Of a stretch of 34,151 bases of DNA, positions 15,045-22,925 are shown in pieces (positions within the stretch are counted from its first letter, which is position 1; each line of letters starts with the position of its first letter). The notes beneath the pieces are model-generated. The model did not search any database. It saw only the letters and a program-made list of their open reading frames with translations, and was not told the DNA's origin. This DNA comes from an uncultured archaeon A07HN63 (lineage in GTDB: Archaea > Halobacteriota > Halobacteria > Halobacteriales > Haloferacaceae): contig KI543219.1 in assembly GCA_000496215.1 (NCBI GenBank), forward strand, positions 17,191-51,341, in the 5' to 3' direction. Both the position numbers and the translations under genes were made by a program.

Positions 15045-17300
15045 CTACTGCGGGCTCGGATTCGACGGGCTGCTCGGAGCGGCACTGCCGTCCTGCAGCG
15101 CCGAGCCGGTGATGCTCTTGAGCCGGGAGACGAGGGAATCCTTCTCGGCCTCGCCCTCGAGGGCGATATCGAGTACCTCGCTGATGTGGCTGACCGGGAT
15201 GATCTCGATCATCTCCTTGTACTCGTCTTCGATCATCACGTCCTGTTCGTTGGCCTTCGGGATGATAACGCGGTTGCAGCCCGCCTTGGCGGCGGCCTCG
15301 ATCTTGTGTGTAACGCCGCCGACCGGGAGCACGTCGCCCCGGACCGACAGCGAGCCGGTCATCGCCAGATCCTGACTGACGCCGACGTTTTCGAGCGCGG
15401 AGATGACCGCGGTCGCGACCGTGATCGACGCCGAGTCACCGTCAACACCCTGCTGGCCGGTCTGGACGAACTGGATGTGGATATCCTTCTCGGAGATATC
15501 CTCGTCGGAGAACTTCTTGATAATGGCCGACACGTTGTCGACAGCCTCCTCGGCCATATCCTGTAGCTGGCCGGTGGCGATCACTTGGCCGCCACCCTGC
15601 GTCGGTGTGATCTCGGCCATGACCGGCAGCATGATGCCCGAGTCCTCGCCCATCACGGCGAGCCCGTTGACGCGGCCAACCTCGTAGCCGTCGGAGACCT
15701 GCAGCTCGTAGTCCTTCCGCTTCTCGATGAACTCGTCGGCGAGCTGCTGCTCGATCGAGCGGGAGCGCTCCTTGGCCTGCAGGACGTGGTCACGCGTCGT
15801 GTACTCGGCGTCCTCGGCGCGAGCGATGTCGCCGGCGACGCGGACGAGCCCACCGAGGTCACGGAACAGCAGCGTGAGCTGGCCCTTGCGACCGGCGCGG
15901 CGTCGAGCCTCGAGGATGACCTCCTCGATGGCGTCGGTCCGGAAGTGTGGTAGCCGGCCGTCGTTGACGACCTCTTGGGCCACGAACCGGACGTATTTCC
16001 GGCGCATTTCGAGGGTGTCGTCGATGGTGTCGTCCATGTAGACCTCGTACCCGTACCCCTTGATCCGGGATCGGAGCGCGGGGTGCATGTTCTCCATGGC
16101 ATCAAGGTTGCCGGCGGCGATCATGATGAAGTCCGTCGGCACGGGCTCGGTCTGGACCATCGCCCCCGAGGAACGCTCGCTCTGGCCGGTGATCGAGAAC
16201 TCGCCCTCCTGAATCGCCGTCATCAGGTGCTGCTGGCTGCGCACGTTGAGGGTGTTGATCTCGTCGATGAACAGCACGCCCTTGTTGGCCGTGTGGATCG
16301 CGCCGGCCTCGACGCGGTCGTGGCTCGGCGTCTCCATCCCGCCGGACTGGAATGGGTCGTGCCGCACGTCGCCCAGCAGCGCGCCGGCGTGGCTACCGGT
16401 GGCGTCCTCGAACGGTGCGCTCGTCGTGTCACCGTTGTTGACCAGCAGGTTCGGAATCATCGCGTCGCCGCCACGCGAGGCGTAGCGGAAGGCGAGGTAG
16501 ACGACGCCAGCCGCCAGAATCCCCAGCAGGATCTGGCCGGCGATGATGAGCGCGTAGCCGAGCACGACGGCGATGATGATCCACATGAGGAACGTCCGCA
16601 TCTGGTCGCGCTTGCGGGCCTCCTCCTTGTGGGCGTCGACGATCTGGTCGCCCTTGCCCGCAGGAACGGTCCGCACTTTCGGCTTGTTGCCGTCGTCGGG
16701 GTTGTGGTAGACGAGGACATCCTGTAACTCCTCCTTCGGGAGGAGTTCGGTCATCGCCTTCGCCAGCATCGATTTCCCGGTTCCCGGCGAGCCGATCATC
16801 ATGACGTGCCGTCGCTGTTTGGCGGCCTTGATGATCACGTCGCGGGCGTGTTCCTGCCCGATAACCTGATCGACGAGTTTGTCTGGAATCGAGACATCCT
16901 CGGTGCTATCGATCTGGAGACCGCCGAGAAGGTCATCCTCGTCTGGATCGTCGGCGACCGGCGCGTCGATATCGACATCGCTGCCGAGTTCGTCGATAGA
17001 TAGCTCTTCGTCGGTGGCCTCGGCCGGCTCGTTGCCGCGGGATCGCCCCGGTGTGCCGCCGGGGGCCCCGAAGCTATCGTCTTCGTCTGCCGGCGACTCT
17101 TGATCGACGTCGTCGATATCCCAGTCGCTGGGCTCGTCTTCGGTCGGCTCGTCGGCCCCGTTGGTGGCGTGATCGTTGGCATGCTCCGTCTCGCCGTCGC
17201 CGTCGGCTGCCGTTTCATCGCCCTGCTGCCCGGCTGCCGACGCCGAATCTTCCGCCTCCTCGGTCGGCGGATCGTCGTCAGTGTCGGTATGGTCGCTCAT
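15045..17300 (-). CDS. lonB: Membrane-anchored ATP-dependent protease LonB
   Basis: 751 residues. An acidic low-complexity N-terminal region (1-125) precedes an AAA+ domain with Walker A GSPGTGKS (170-177) and Walker B LFIDEI (343-348). Inserted between these are two hydrophobic segments at about 237-255 and 257-272 that anchor the protein in the membrane, as in archaeal LonB. The C-terminal protease domain has the Ser-Lys dyad Ser623 (DGDSAS) and Lys666 (THKIEAA). LonB is the archaeal counterpart of Lon/FtsH and degrades unfolded and regulatory proteins; in Haloferax it is reported to be essential and linked to carotenoid synthesis. On the minus strand a TATA-like AAGTATATCA (about 17338-17348) lies before the start ATG at 17300. 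Confidence 0.96.
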   Translation of the reverse strand: MSDHTDTDDDPPTEEAEDSASAAGQQGDETAADGDGETEHANDHATNGADEPTEDEPSDWDIDDVDQESPADEDDSFGAPGGTPGRSRGNEPAEATDEELSIDELGSDVDIDAPVADDPDEDDLLGGLQIDSTEDVSIPDKLVDQVIGQEHARDVIIKAAKQRRHVMMIGSPGTGKSMLAKAMTELLPKEELQDVLVYHNPDDGNKPKVRTVPAGKGDQIVDAHKEEARKRDQMRTFLMWIIIAVVLGYALIIAGQILLGILAAGVVYLAFRYASRGGDAMIPNLLVNNGDTTSAPFEDATGSHAGALLGDVRHDPFQSGGMETPSHDRVEAGAIHTANKGVLFIDEINTLNVRSQQHLMTAIQEGEFSITGQSERSSGAMVQTEPVPTDFIMIAAGNLDAMENMHPALRSRIKGYGYEVYMDDTIDDTLEMRRKYVRFVAQEVVNDGRLPHFRTDAIEEVILEARRRAGRKGQLTLLFRDLGGLVRVAGDIARAEDAEYTTRDHVLQAKERSRSIEQQLADEFIEKRKDYELQVSDGYEVGRVNGLAVMGEDSGIMLPVMAEITPTQGGGQVIATGQLQDMAEEAVDNVSAIIKKFSDEDISEKDIHIQFVQTGQQGVDGDSASITVATAVISALENVGVSQDLAMTGSLSVRGDVLPVGGVTHKIEAAAKAGCNRVIIPKANEQDVMIEDEYKEMIEIIPVSHISEVLDIALEGEAEKDSLVSRLKSITGSALQDGSAAPSSPSNPSPQ

Positions 17301-17437
17301 AGAACTGGATTTCTATTACGATAGAGGCCCCGGCGACTGATATACTTTCTCCCCCTTCCCACCAGTAGCAGAATACCGAAACCAGTGGTTATAGCCCCTC
17401 TATCGGTGTTTTGTGTCTCCATCGAAAACTCGCCGCG

Positions 17438-17445
17438 TTTATAAA
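17438..17445 (+). promoter_or_regulatory. TATA box for the NMN adenylyltransferase gene
   Basis: TTTATAAA is centred about 27 bp before the ATG at 17468. This is the archaeal TATA-to-start distance, so transcription should begin at or next to the start codon and the mRNA is probably leaderless. This also supports ATG 17468 over the GTG starts further upstream. Confidence 0.65.
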
Positions 17446-17467
17446 TCCCGTCGTGGTAGGAGGGTAT

Positions 17468-17989
17468 ATGCGGGGGTTCTACATCGGCCGCTTCCAGCCC
17501 TATCACGACGGCCACCACCACATGGTCGAGGAGATCGCCGACCAGGTCGACGAACTCGTGTTGGGCATCGGGTCGGCCGGCGACTCACACACCAAGCGGA
17601 ACCCCTTCACGGCCGGCGAGCGGGTGCTGATGGTCTCCAACTCGGTCGCCGAGTTCGACCTCCAGACCTACGTCGTCCCCATCGAGGACCTCGAACGCAA
17701 CTCGGTGTGGGTCAGCCACGTCCAGAGCATGTCACCGCCGTTCGACGTGGCCTTCTCGAACAACCCGCTGGTGATCAGACTCTTCGAGGAGGCCGGCGTC
17801 GAGGTGCGACAGTCGCCGATGTTCCACCGCGAGGTCCTAGAGGGGTCGGAACTCCGCGAGCGCATGATCGACGGCGAGGAGTGGCGGTCGCTGGTGCCGG
17901 AGCCAGCCGTCGCGGTTATCGAGGAGTGCAACGGTGTCGCCCGCATTCAGCAGGTCAGCGACTCCGACGGCGTGAACGGCGGCGAGTAA
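17468..17989 (+). CDS. Nicotinamide-nucleotide adenylyltransferase (archaeal NMNAT)
   Basis: 173 residues of nucleotidyltransferase with the GRFQPYHDGHHH motif, whose HxGH His residues bind ATP phosphates. AGDSHTKRNPFTAGER contacts NMN. The C-terminal segment SELRERM is the equivalent of the ISSTxxR phosphate-binding motif. The enzyme joins NMN and ATP to give NAD+ and is a core cytosolic step of NAD synthesis. Length matches the archaeal family (~165-180). It is divergent from lonB (167-bp intergenic region) and is followed 20 bp later by the SAM hydroxide adenosyltransferase gene, probably as one transcript. Confidence 0.95.
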   Translation: MRGFYIGRFQPYHDGHHHMVEEIADQVDELVLGIGSAGDSHTKRNPFTAGERVLMVSNSVAEFDLQTYVVPIEDLERNSVWVSHVQSMSPPFDVAFSNNPLVIRLFEEAGVEVRQSPMFHREVLEGSELRERMIDGEEWRSLVPEPAVAVIEECNGVARIQQVSDSDGVNGGE

Positions 17990-18009
17990 CGGCGACACGA
18001 CTGCCAGCT

Positions 18010-18798
18010 ATGATCACACTGACCTCCGATTTCGGCTCGCCGTACCCCGCAGCGATGAAGGGCGTGATGCTTCGGCGAACTGATGCACAGCTCGTGGATA
18101 TCGCCCACGATCTCCCGCGACAGGACCCCCGGGCGGCGGCCTTCTGGCTGCGAGAGACGATTCCGTATTTTCCGCCGGCGGTCCACCTCGCTGTCGTCGA
18201 TCCCGGCGTTGGCACCGACCGCCGGGCGATCACGATTCGCGTCGGCGACCACGCGCTCGTCGGCCCCGACAACGGCCTGCTGCGGCCGGTCGTCCGGCGA
18301 CTCCGCGAATCGGTCCCGGAGATCGAACCGACGGTTGTGGCCTACGAAATCGTCGTTGATGACCCCGAATCAGCGACGTTTCACGGCCGGGATGTGTTCG
18401 CGCCGGCGGCCGCCGAGGTTCATGCGGCCGGCGTCGATAGCATCGAGACGGTCGATACCCTCACGTCGCTCTCACTGACTGACTGTGTCGATCTCACGTT
18501 GCCGACAGCGACGCGGGACGGCGAGACGATCCGCGGCGAGGTGCTCGTCGTCGACGACTTCGGCAACGCGATCACCAATATCCCGGGAGAGTGGCTCGAC
18601 GATTTCGAGGCGGCGGTGATCGACGGCGACCGCGTCCCGGTCGTCGACACCTTCGCGTCGGTCGATCCCGGCGAGCGGCTTCTCACCACCGGCAGTCACG
18701 GCTACGTCGAATGCGACGTGAATCAGGGCCGCGGCGACGACGCGTTCGGCCTGTCAGCCGGGGCGAGCGTCACGATCACGCCGACCGAAGCGGACTAG
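18010..18798 (+). CDS. S-adenosyl-L-methionine hydroxide adenosyltransferase (DUF62)
   Basis: 262 residues of the DUF62/fluorinase-like family. It starts ITLTSDFGSPYPAAMKGVM with the adenosine-contacting aspartate motif, continues HLAVVDPGVGTDRRAI and HALVGPDNGLLRPV, and has the FHGRDVFAPAAA segment that carries part of the Asp-Arg-His set used to activate water. The family hydrolyses SAM to adenosine and methionine; the role in the cell is not settled. It sits 20 bp after the NMN adenylyltransferase. ATG 18010 matches the conserved N-terminus; an open frame begins upstream but is the adenylyltransferase in another frame. The stop overlaps the convergent kinase stop at a shared CTAG. Confidence 0.92.
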   Translation: MITLTSDFGSPYPAAMKGVMLRRTDAQLVDIAHDLPRQDPRAAAFWLRETIPYFPPAVHLAVVDPGVGTDRRAITIRVGDHALVGPDNGLLRPVVRRLRESVPEIEPTVVAYEIVVDDPESATFHGRDVFAPAAAEVHAAGVDSIETVDTLTSLSLTDCVDLTLPTATRDGETIRGEVLVVDDFGNAITNIPGEWLDDFEAAVIDGDRVPVVDTFASVDPGERLLTTGSHGYVECDVNQGRGDDAFGLSAGASVTITPTEAD

Positions 18799-21104
18799 GC
18801 ATCCGGCGCGTCACTCATGTCGTCTGCGGTATCGCTGTCTCCTCCGGCATCGCTGGCAACATCCCCGGTATCGCTGTCTGTCGCACCCCCACTGGCATCG
18901 CCATCGGGATCGTCGGCATCTTCCTCAACTGGTGTACCGTCGGTCGATGTCGTGTCGACTGTTTCCGCTTGCTCGACGGCCGCTGTGCTGGCCCGCGGCA
19001 GGGTCAACACGACCTGCGTGCCGGAGTCGTTGTCCTCGATCTCAACCTCACCACCGAGCAGGGAGACCGTCCAGTGGACCAGCCAGAGTCCGAGCCCGGT
19101 GCCGTGTTCGAGCGGTGTCTCCTGACCGGCACGGATCGCCTCCCACTCGTAGGCCGGAATGCCCGACCCGTTGTCGCTGACGGTGATCTCGACCCAATCA
19201 GCTGCCCGAGTCCCGTCGGCCGGGGTCGCGGTGATCGTGATCGCTGGGGTCGGCGTATCGTTGTGCGGCATGATGCTGTCGATAAGTTCGATCACGCCGA
19301 CCCTGAGTCGCCGGTCGGCCTTGACCGCGATATCACCGGCATCGGTGGTGAGGGTGGCATCCGGATACCGGTCGGCGAAGATGTCGGCCACATCGGCACA
19401 GAACTCCTCGGCCGGGTAGACCGCGCCCTCGGGTTTCTCCTGCTCGAACAGCGACCGCACCGTCGCCGCGCGCTCGCTAACGCGCTCTAACTCGTCGATC
19501 CGTGACTGCACCGAGTCGACGAACGCGCCGACGGAGTCGTCGTCGATTGCCTCCTCGATCAGTGTGAGGTTACCGTCGATGACGTTCATCCCGTTGCGGA
19601 GGTTGTGCCGCAGTACCCGGTTGAGGACGTCGAGTTGCTGTTCGCGGAGCCGGCGCTCGGTCACGTCGGACTCGACGGCGACAAAGTGGGTTATCTCGTC
19701 GTCGTCGTTCGTGATCGAGGTGATCTGCTGGTGGACCTGATAGAGTTCGCCGGACTGTCGCTGGTTCATGAGGTCTGCCTCCCATTTCTCGCCGTCGAGG
19801 ATCGTGTCCCACAGCTCCTCGTAGAACTCCGGGCTCTGCTGACCGGATTTGATGACGTGTGGGGTGAGACCCTCCAGTTCGTCGGCCGTATACCCGGTCT
19901 GGGCCTCGAAGGCGGGGTTGACGTACTCGATGCTGCCCTCGCGGTCGGTGATCAGGACGGCATTGGCCGAGTTGTCGACGGCCTTCCGGAACAGCTGTAA
20001 CCGCTGTTCACGCTGCTTGCGCTCGGTGATATCCTCCTGAAACCCGATGAAGTTCGTGACCTCGCCGTCGTCGTTTCGAACCGGGGCGATATTCAGGCGG
20101 TTCCAGAACATCGACCCGTCTTTCCGGTAGTTGCGGAGTTCAACCACGACATCCCGCTCGGCGTCGATGGCCTCGCGGATCTCGGCGACGCGGTCCTCCC
20201 GGGTCGCCTCGCCCTGCAGGAATCGACAGTTCCGGCCCGTCGCCTCCGCTTTTGTGTACCCGGTGATCTCCTCGTATCCCTCGTTGACGTACACCAGCGG
20301 GTTGTCTGGCTGTGTCGGGTCGCTGATGCTGATTCCGATGGGTGCATCCTCGATGGCCTCGCGGGTAAGCTCCAGTTCCTCCTGGTAGGCTTTCCGATCG
20401 GAGATATCGCGCGCGGAGACGATGAGCAGCGGTGCATCGGTCGAATCAATCGTCGCCGCCGAAAGCTCCACGTACCGCGTCTCGCCGGCTTTCGTCCGGC
20501 AGGTGAGGTCCTCGGTAAACCCCGCGCCAGTCTCGTTGACCTCGTCGAAAAACGCGGTGAGCGCAGCGGGATCGTCGGCCGACAGCGTCGCCGTTGGCCG
20601 CATCGCCTGCAGTACCTCGCGCTCGTAGCCCACCAGCTCACAGGCCGCCGGATTGCAGTCGGTGATCGTTTCGGCGTCGGTGTTGATCACAAAGATAGCG
20701 TCGTTAGTGGCCTCGAATAGCCGCTGAAAGCGGTGCTGGATGTCCGCGTACTGGTCGGCAAGCTCGGCTGACTGGTCGCGGCGAACAAGAAGGTTCCCAA
20801 GCCGGCGATAGAGCGTATTCCGGTCGATTGGCGCGGTAACCACCTCGTCGACGAGTGGTAGCTCACTTCCGTCCGCCGCTGGCAGCCACTGCTGGCCGCT
20901 ATCCTCTGACCGCTGCAGTAACAACACCGGCAGAAACGTTGGGTCAGTTTCCGATTTTAATTCGGCAATGGTGTCTTCGTATCGTGGCAATGCGCTGTCG
21001 CTAATCAGATAGCAGTCGACCGGCTGCAACGTGTCGTCGACCACGACATCATACCGCGGACTGAGCAGCTCGGACAGTGCCTCCCGATCACCGTCACTAT
21101 CCAC
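18795..21104 (-). CDS. PAS/LOV-domain sensor histidine kinase
   Basis: 769 residues from GTG 21104. Domains in order: degenerate receiver-like head (1-~110), PAS (~125-235), LOV (~245-360), PAS (~365-485), H-box (His500 in LRHNLRN), HATPase (~595-705), acidic tail to 769. The LOV domain has GRNCRFLQ with the photoactive Cys293, plus Asn325 (NYRKDG), Asn335 (FWN) and Gln356 (GFQ) that hold flavin, so it should be a blue-light sensor. DNGSGIP and HGTGLGLWLV are intact, but the N-box Asn is Ser610. The GTG start cuts off the first receiver strand; the natural start ATG 21153 is out of frame by one base at GGG 21143-21145. It follows the KaiC-like gene, same strand. Confidence 0.88.
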   Translation of the reverse strand: MDSDGDREALSELLSPRYDVVVDDTLQPVDCYLISDSALPRYEDTIAELKSETDPTFLPVLLLQRSEDSGQQWLPAADGSELPLVDEVVTAPIDRNTLYRRLGNLLVRRDQSAELADQYADIQHRFQRLFEATNDAIFVINTDAETITDCNPAACELVGYEREVLQAMRPTATLSADDPAALTAFFDEVNETGAGFTEDLTCRTKAGETRYVELSAATIDSTDAPLLIVSARDISDRKAYQEELELTREAIEDAPIGISISDPTQPDNPLVYVNEGYEEITGYTKAEATGRNCRFLQGEATREDRVAEIREAIDAERDVVVELRNYRKDGSMFWNRLNIAPVRNDDGEVTNFIGFQEDITERKQREQRLQLFRKAVDNSANAVLITDREGSIEYVNPAFEAQTGYTADELEGLTPHVIKSGQQSPEFYEELWDTILDGEKWEADLMNQRQSGELYQVHQQITSITNDDDEITHFVAVESDVTERRLREQQLDVLNRVLRHNLRNGMNVIDGNLTLIEEAIDDDSVGAFVDSVQSRIDELERVSERAATVRSLFEQEKPEGAVYPAEEFCADVADIFADRYPDATLTTDAGDIAVKADRRLRVGVIELIDSIMPHNDTPTPAITITATPADGTRAADWVEITVSDNGSGIPAYEWEAIRAGQETPLEHGTGLGLWLVHWTVSLLGGEVEIEDNDSGTQVVLTLPRASTAAVEQAETVDTTSTDGTPVEEDADDPDGDASGGATDSDTGDVASDAGGDSDTADDMSDAPDA

Positions 21105-21159
21105 AACGAGTTGGAGCGTCGGAGCGGTATCTGCGACGGAGTGGGTCGGTCATATTCAA

Positions 21160-22659
21160 TTATCCATCTGGAGGCGACTGATTCCCCGGCTGGGCGGACC
21201 GTTCGAATGCTGTCCCCTCCATGATCCCATGAACTTGATCGAATGGTCCCGCAATGTCAAGCCCGTGTCCGTCCGCAATCCTGAAGCGGTGGAACCGGTT
21301 GTCGAACTCGCCGAGCCGTTTTTTCAGCACGCCAATGGCGCGGGCCAGCTCCCCATCGAGCTCGACGTAGGTGAGATAGATGATTGTGTCGGCAATGTAG
21401 CTCGTGTTCGTGGATGTTGCCTTTGGAACGCCGGTAATGTCTTCGGCTTGATCCGTGATGAGCGTCGCGACGCCGCGGTTCTTGAGCACGCGTGTAAGGC
21501 CGTGGAGGCGGTGGACGAGGCGGTCGGCGTCGCCCTGAATCGCGGTCCGGTAGCCCGCAAGTCCGTCGATCAACACCGCCTCGGGATCGTTCGTCTCGAC
21601 ATCGGACACAACCTGATGCCCGAACTCCTCGCCAGACTGCACGAGCGGTTCGACCTCGGCAAGCTGAAGATGGCCCTGATCCCGTAGTTCGGTGATCGGA
21701 ATCCCGAGACTTTCACAGCGGTGGGTGAACTGATCGACCGATTCCTCGAAGAGATACGCGAGGATGCGACCGCCCTGCTCGGCGATTCCGTCGAGGATCG
21801 CCGCCCCAACAGTCGACTTCCCGACGCCGGTCGGCCCACTGAGGAACGTGACAGTATTACCGGAAATACCGCCGCCAAGTAACGAATCAAACGCGTCATC
21901 ACCGGTCGACAGGAGTGAGGGATCGAACTCGCGGTCGGTGTGCGTCGGCAGCACCTGTGGATAGATTTCGAGGCCGTCCTGCCGGATTTCAAGCCCGTGG
22001 GTTCCGTCGATCTGACCGATCCCACGGTGTTTTGGGACCGAGATGCGACGCTCGCTCTCATCGAGTATGAGCTTCACCACACCGTCGCTGAGCGATTCGA
22101 AGTCGTCGTAGACGGTTTCATTTCCGGAGGCTGAGGTGACCGTTCTGGTCGCAACGGTGGTTACCTGATAGTCCCGCAAAAAGCGGATCAGGGACTGGAG
22201 TCGCTTGCGATACTGATACTCGTCGCGTTCGACGTACTGCAGTTGCGTGATCGGGTCAATCAACACCCGCTCGGGATTGACATTCTCGATGACCTCTTTG
22301 ATGTCCTGGGTAAATCGCTCGTTCTCGACGTCGGCGGTATCGACGAGGTCGTAAGAGATATCCTCAGCGAAGAAATCAGAGCCGGGACCGATATCCAGAA
22401 ACTCGGTCTCGCTGATATCGATCCCGATCTGCCGAGCGTTGGTCAGGATGTCCGCCTTGGACTCCTCGCCATGAATATAGACAGCTGTCTCATCATTCCT
22501 TACGCCAGCTTCGAGAAAGTGCTGGCCCAGCATTGACTTGCCGGTTCCAGAGACACCCTGCACGAGGTAGGTCCGCCCACGGACGAGCCCACCGTGAAGC
22601 AATGTATCAAGCTCGGCGATCCCGGAGCTAACCTGTTCAATGTCCGCCCCCTCAGACAT
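21160..22659 (-). CDS. Double-domain KaiC-like (RadA superfamily) ATPase
   Basis: 499 residues with two KaiC-type domains. CI: Walker A GVSGTGKS (35-42) and the paired catalytic Glu65-Glu66 (GEESKAD). CII: Walker A GPTGVGKS (275-282) and Glu305-Glu306 (FEESVDQ). The YVELDGELARAIGVLKKRLGEFD segment matches the KaiC CII region after the phosphosites. At the place of cyanobacterial Ser431-Thr432 it has Ser420-Tyr421 (NTSYIADTI). Haloarchaea have several KaiC homologues, and these may act in signalling rather than in a full clock. The start ATG 22659 (MSEGADIEQV) is better than TTG 22695. The stop is 6 bp before the ATG (21153) of the LOV kinase, so they are co-transcribed. Confidence 0.9.
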   Translation of the reverse strand: MSEGADIEQVSSGIAELDTLLHGGLVRGRTYLVQGVSGTGKSMLGQHFLEAGVRNDETAVYIHGEESKADILTNARQIGIDISETEFLDIGPGSDFFAEDISYDLVDTADVENERFTQDIKEVIENVNPERVLIDPITQLQYVERDEYQYRKRLQSLIRFLRDYQVTTVATRTVTSASGNETVYDDFESLSDGVVKLILDESERRISVPKHRGIGQIDGTHGLEIRQDGLEIYPQVLPTHTDREFDPSLLSTGDDAFDSLLGGGISGNTVTFLSGPTGVGKSTVGAAILDGIAEQGGRILAYLFEESVDQFTHRCESLGIPITELRDQGHLQLAEVEPLVQSGEEFGHQVVSDVETNDPEAVLIDGLAGYRTAIQGDADRLVHRLHGLTRVLKNRGVATLITDQAEDITGVPKATSTNTSYIADTIIYLTYVELDGELARAIGVLKKRLGEFDNRFHRFRIADGHGLDIAGPFDQVHGIMEGTAFERSAQPGNQSPPDG

Positions 22660-22925
22660 CGTTCGCCCCGTTTCGGCCAATGGAGCCCGTCGCAAGCGAT
22701 GAACAGTCTCCGTCGCAGAGTGCCCAGACAGGATGTTCCCAAGGTGCCATGGCTTGATATGTCATGGTCCAGAATGATAAAACATTATGCTCCTTATACT
22801 GTCACCTCTGTATTAATTACAAAATTTCCGTTCATACAAGCTCCCGAAGAATAGAGTCTGATACGTGGTAGATCAAAAAATTGTGAATCCGTACCGCGTG
22901 AGAGACCAACCCTGCAGGGTACGCC
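22660..22925. other. Intergenic region between the thermosome and KaiC-like genes
   Basis: 266 bp without a credible gene. The part next to the thermosome stop holds a terminator-like structure (22876-22922). The part next to the KaiC-like start contains AT-rich TATA-like candidates on the minus strand (around 22770-22800, TTTTATCAT and AGTATAAGG) about 110-140 bp before the ATG, which would leave a long leader. The frames crossing this region have no family or composition support. Confidence 0.4.
22876..22922 (-). terminator. Hairpin and T-tract after the thermosome gene
   Basis: On the minus strand a palindrome ACCCTGCAGGGT (22909-22920) lies inside a GTACC...GGTAC pair (22891-22895 with 22918-22922), and a run of six T follows (22876-22881). 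The order, hairpin then T-run directly after the stop codon, fits a terminator for the thermosome mRNA. Confidence 0.5.

Noticed and set aside
16223..16727. Several open frames opposite LonB
   Set aside because: They are typical high-GC antisense shadows with no motifs; LonB motifs fully account for the region.
17413..18009. Plus-strand frame upstream of the SAM hydroxide adenosyltransferase start
   Set aside because: It is Arg/Pro-rich and is the NMN adenylyltransferase gene read in another frame; the conserved ITLTSDFG start is at 18010.
22500..22742. Minus-strand frame overlapping the KaiC-like gene start
   Set aside because: Cys/Arg-rich with no recognisable domain, and it overlaps the KaiC N-terminus in another frame.
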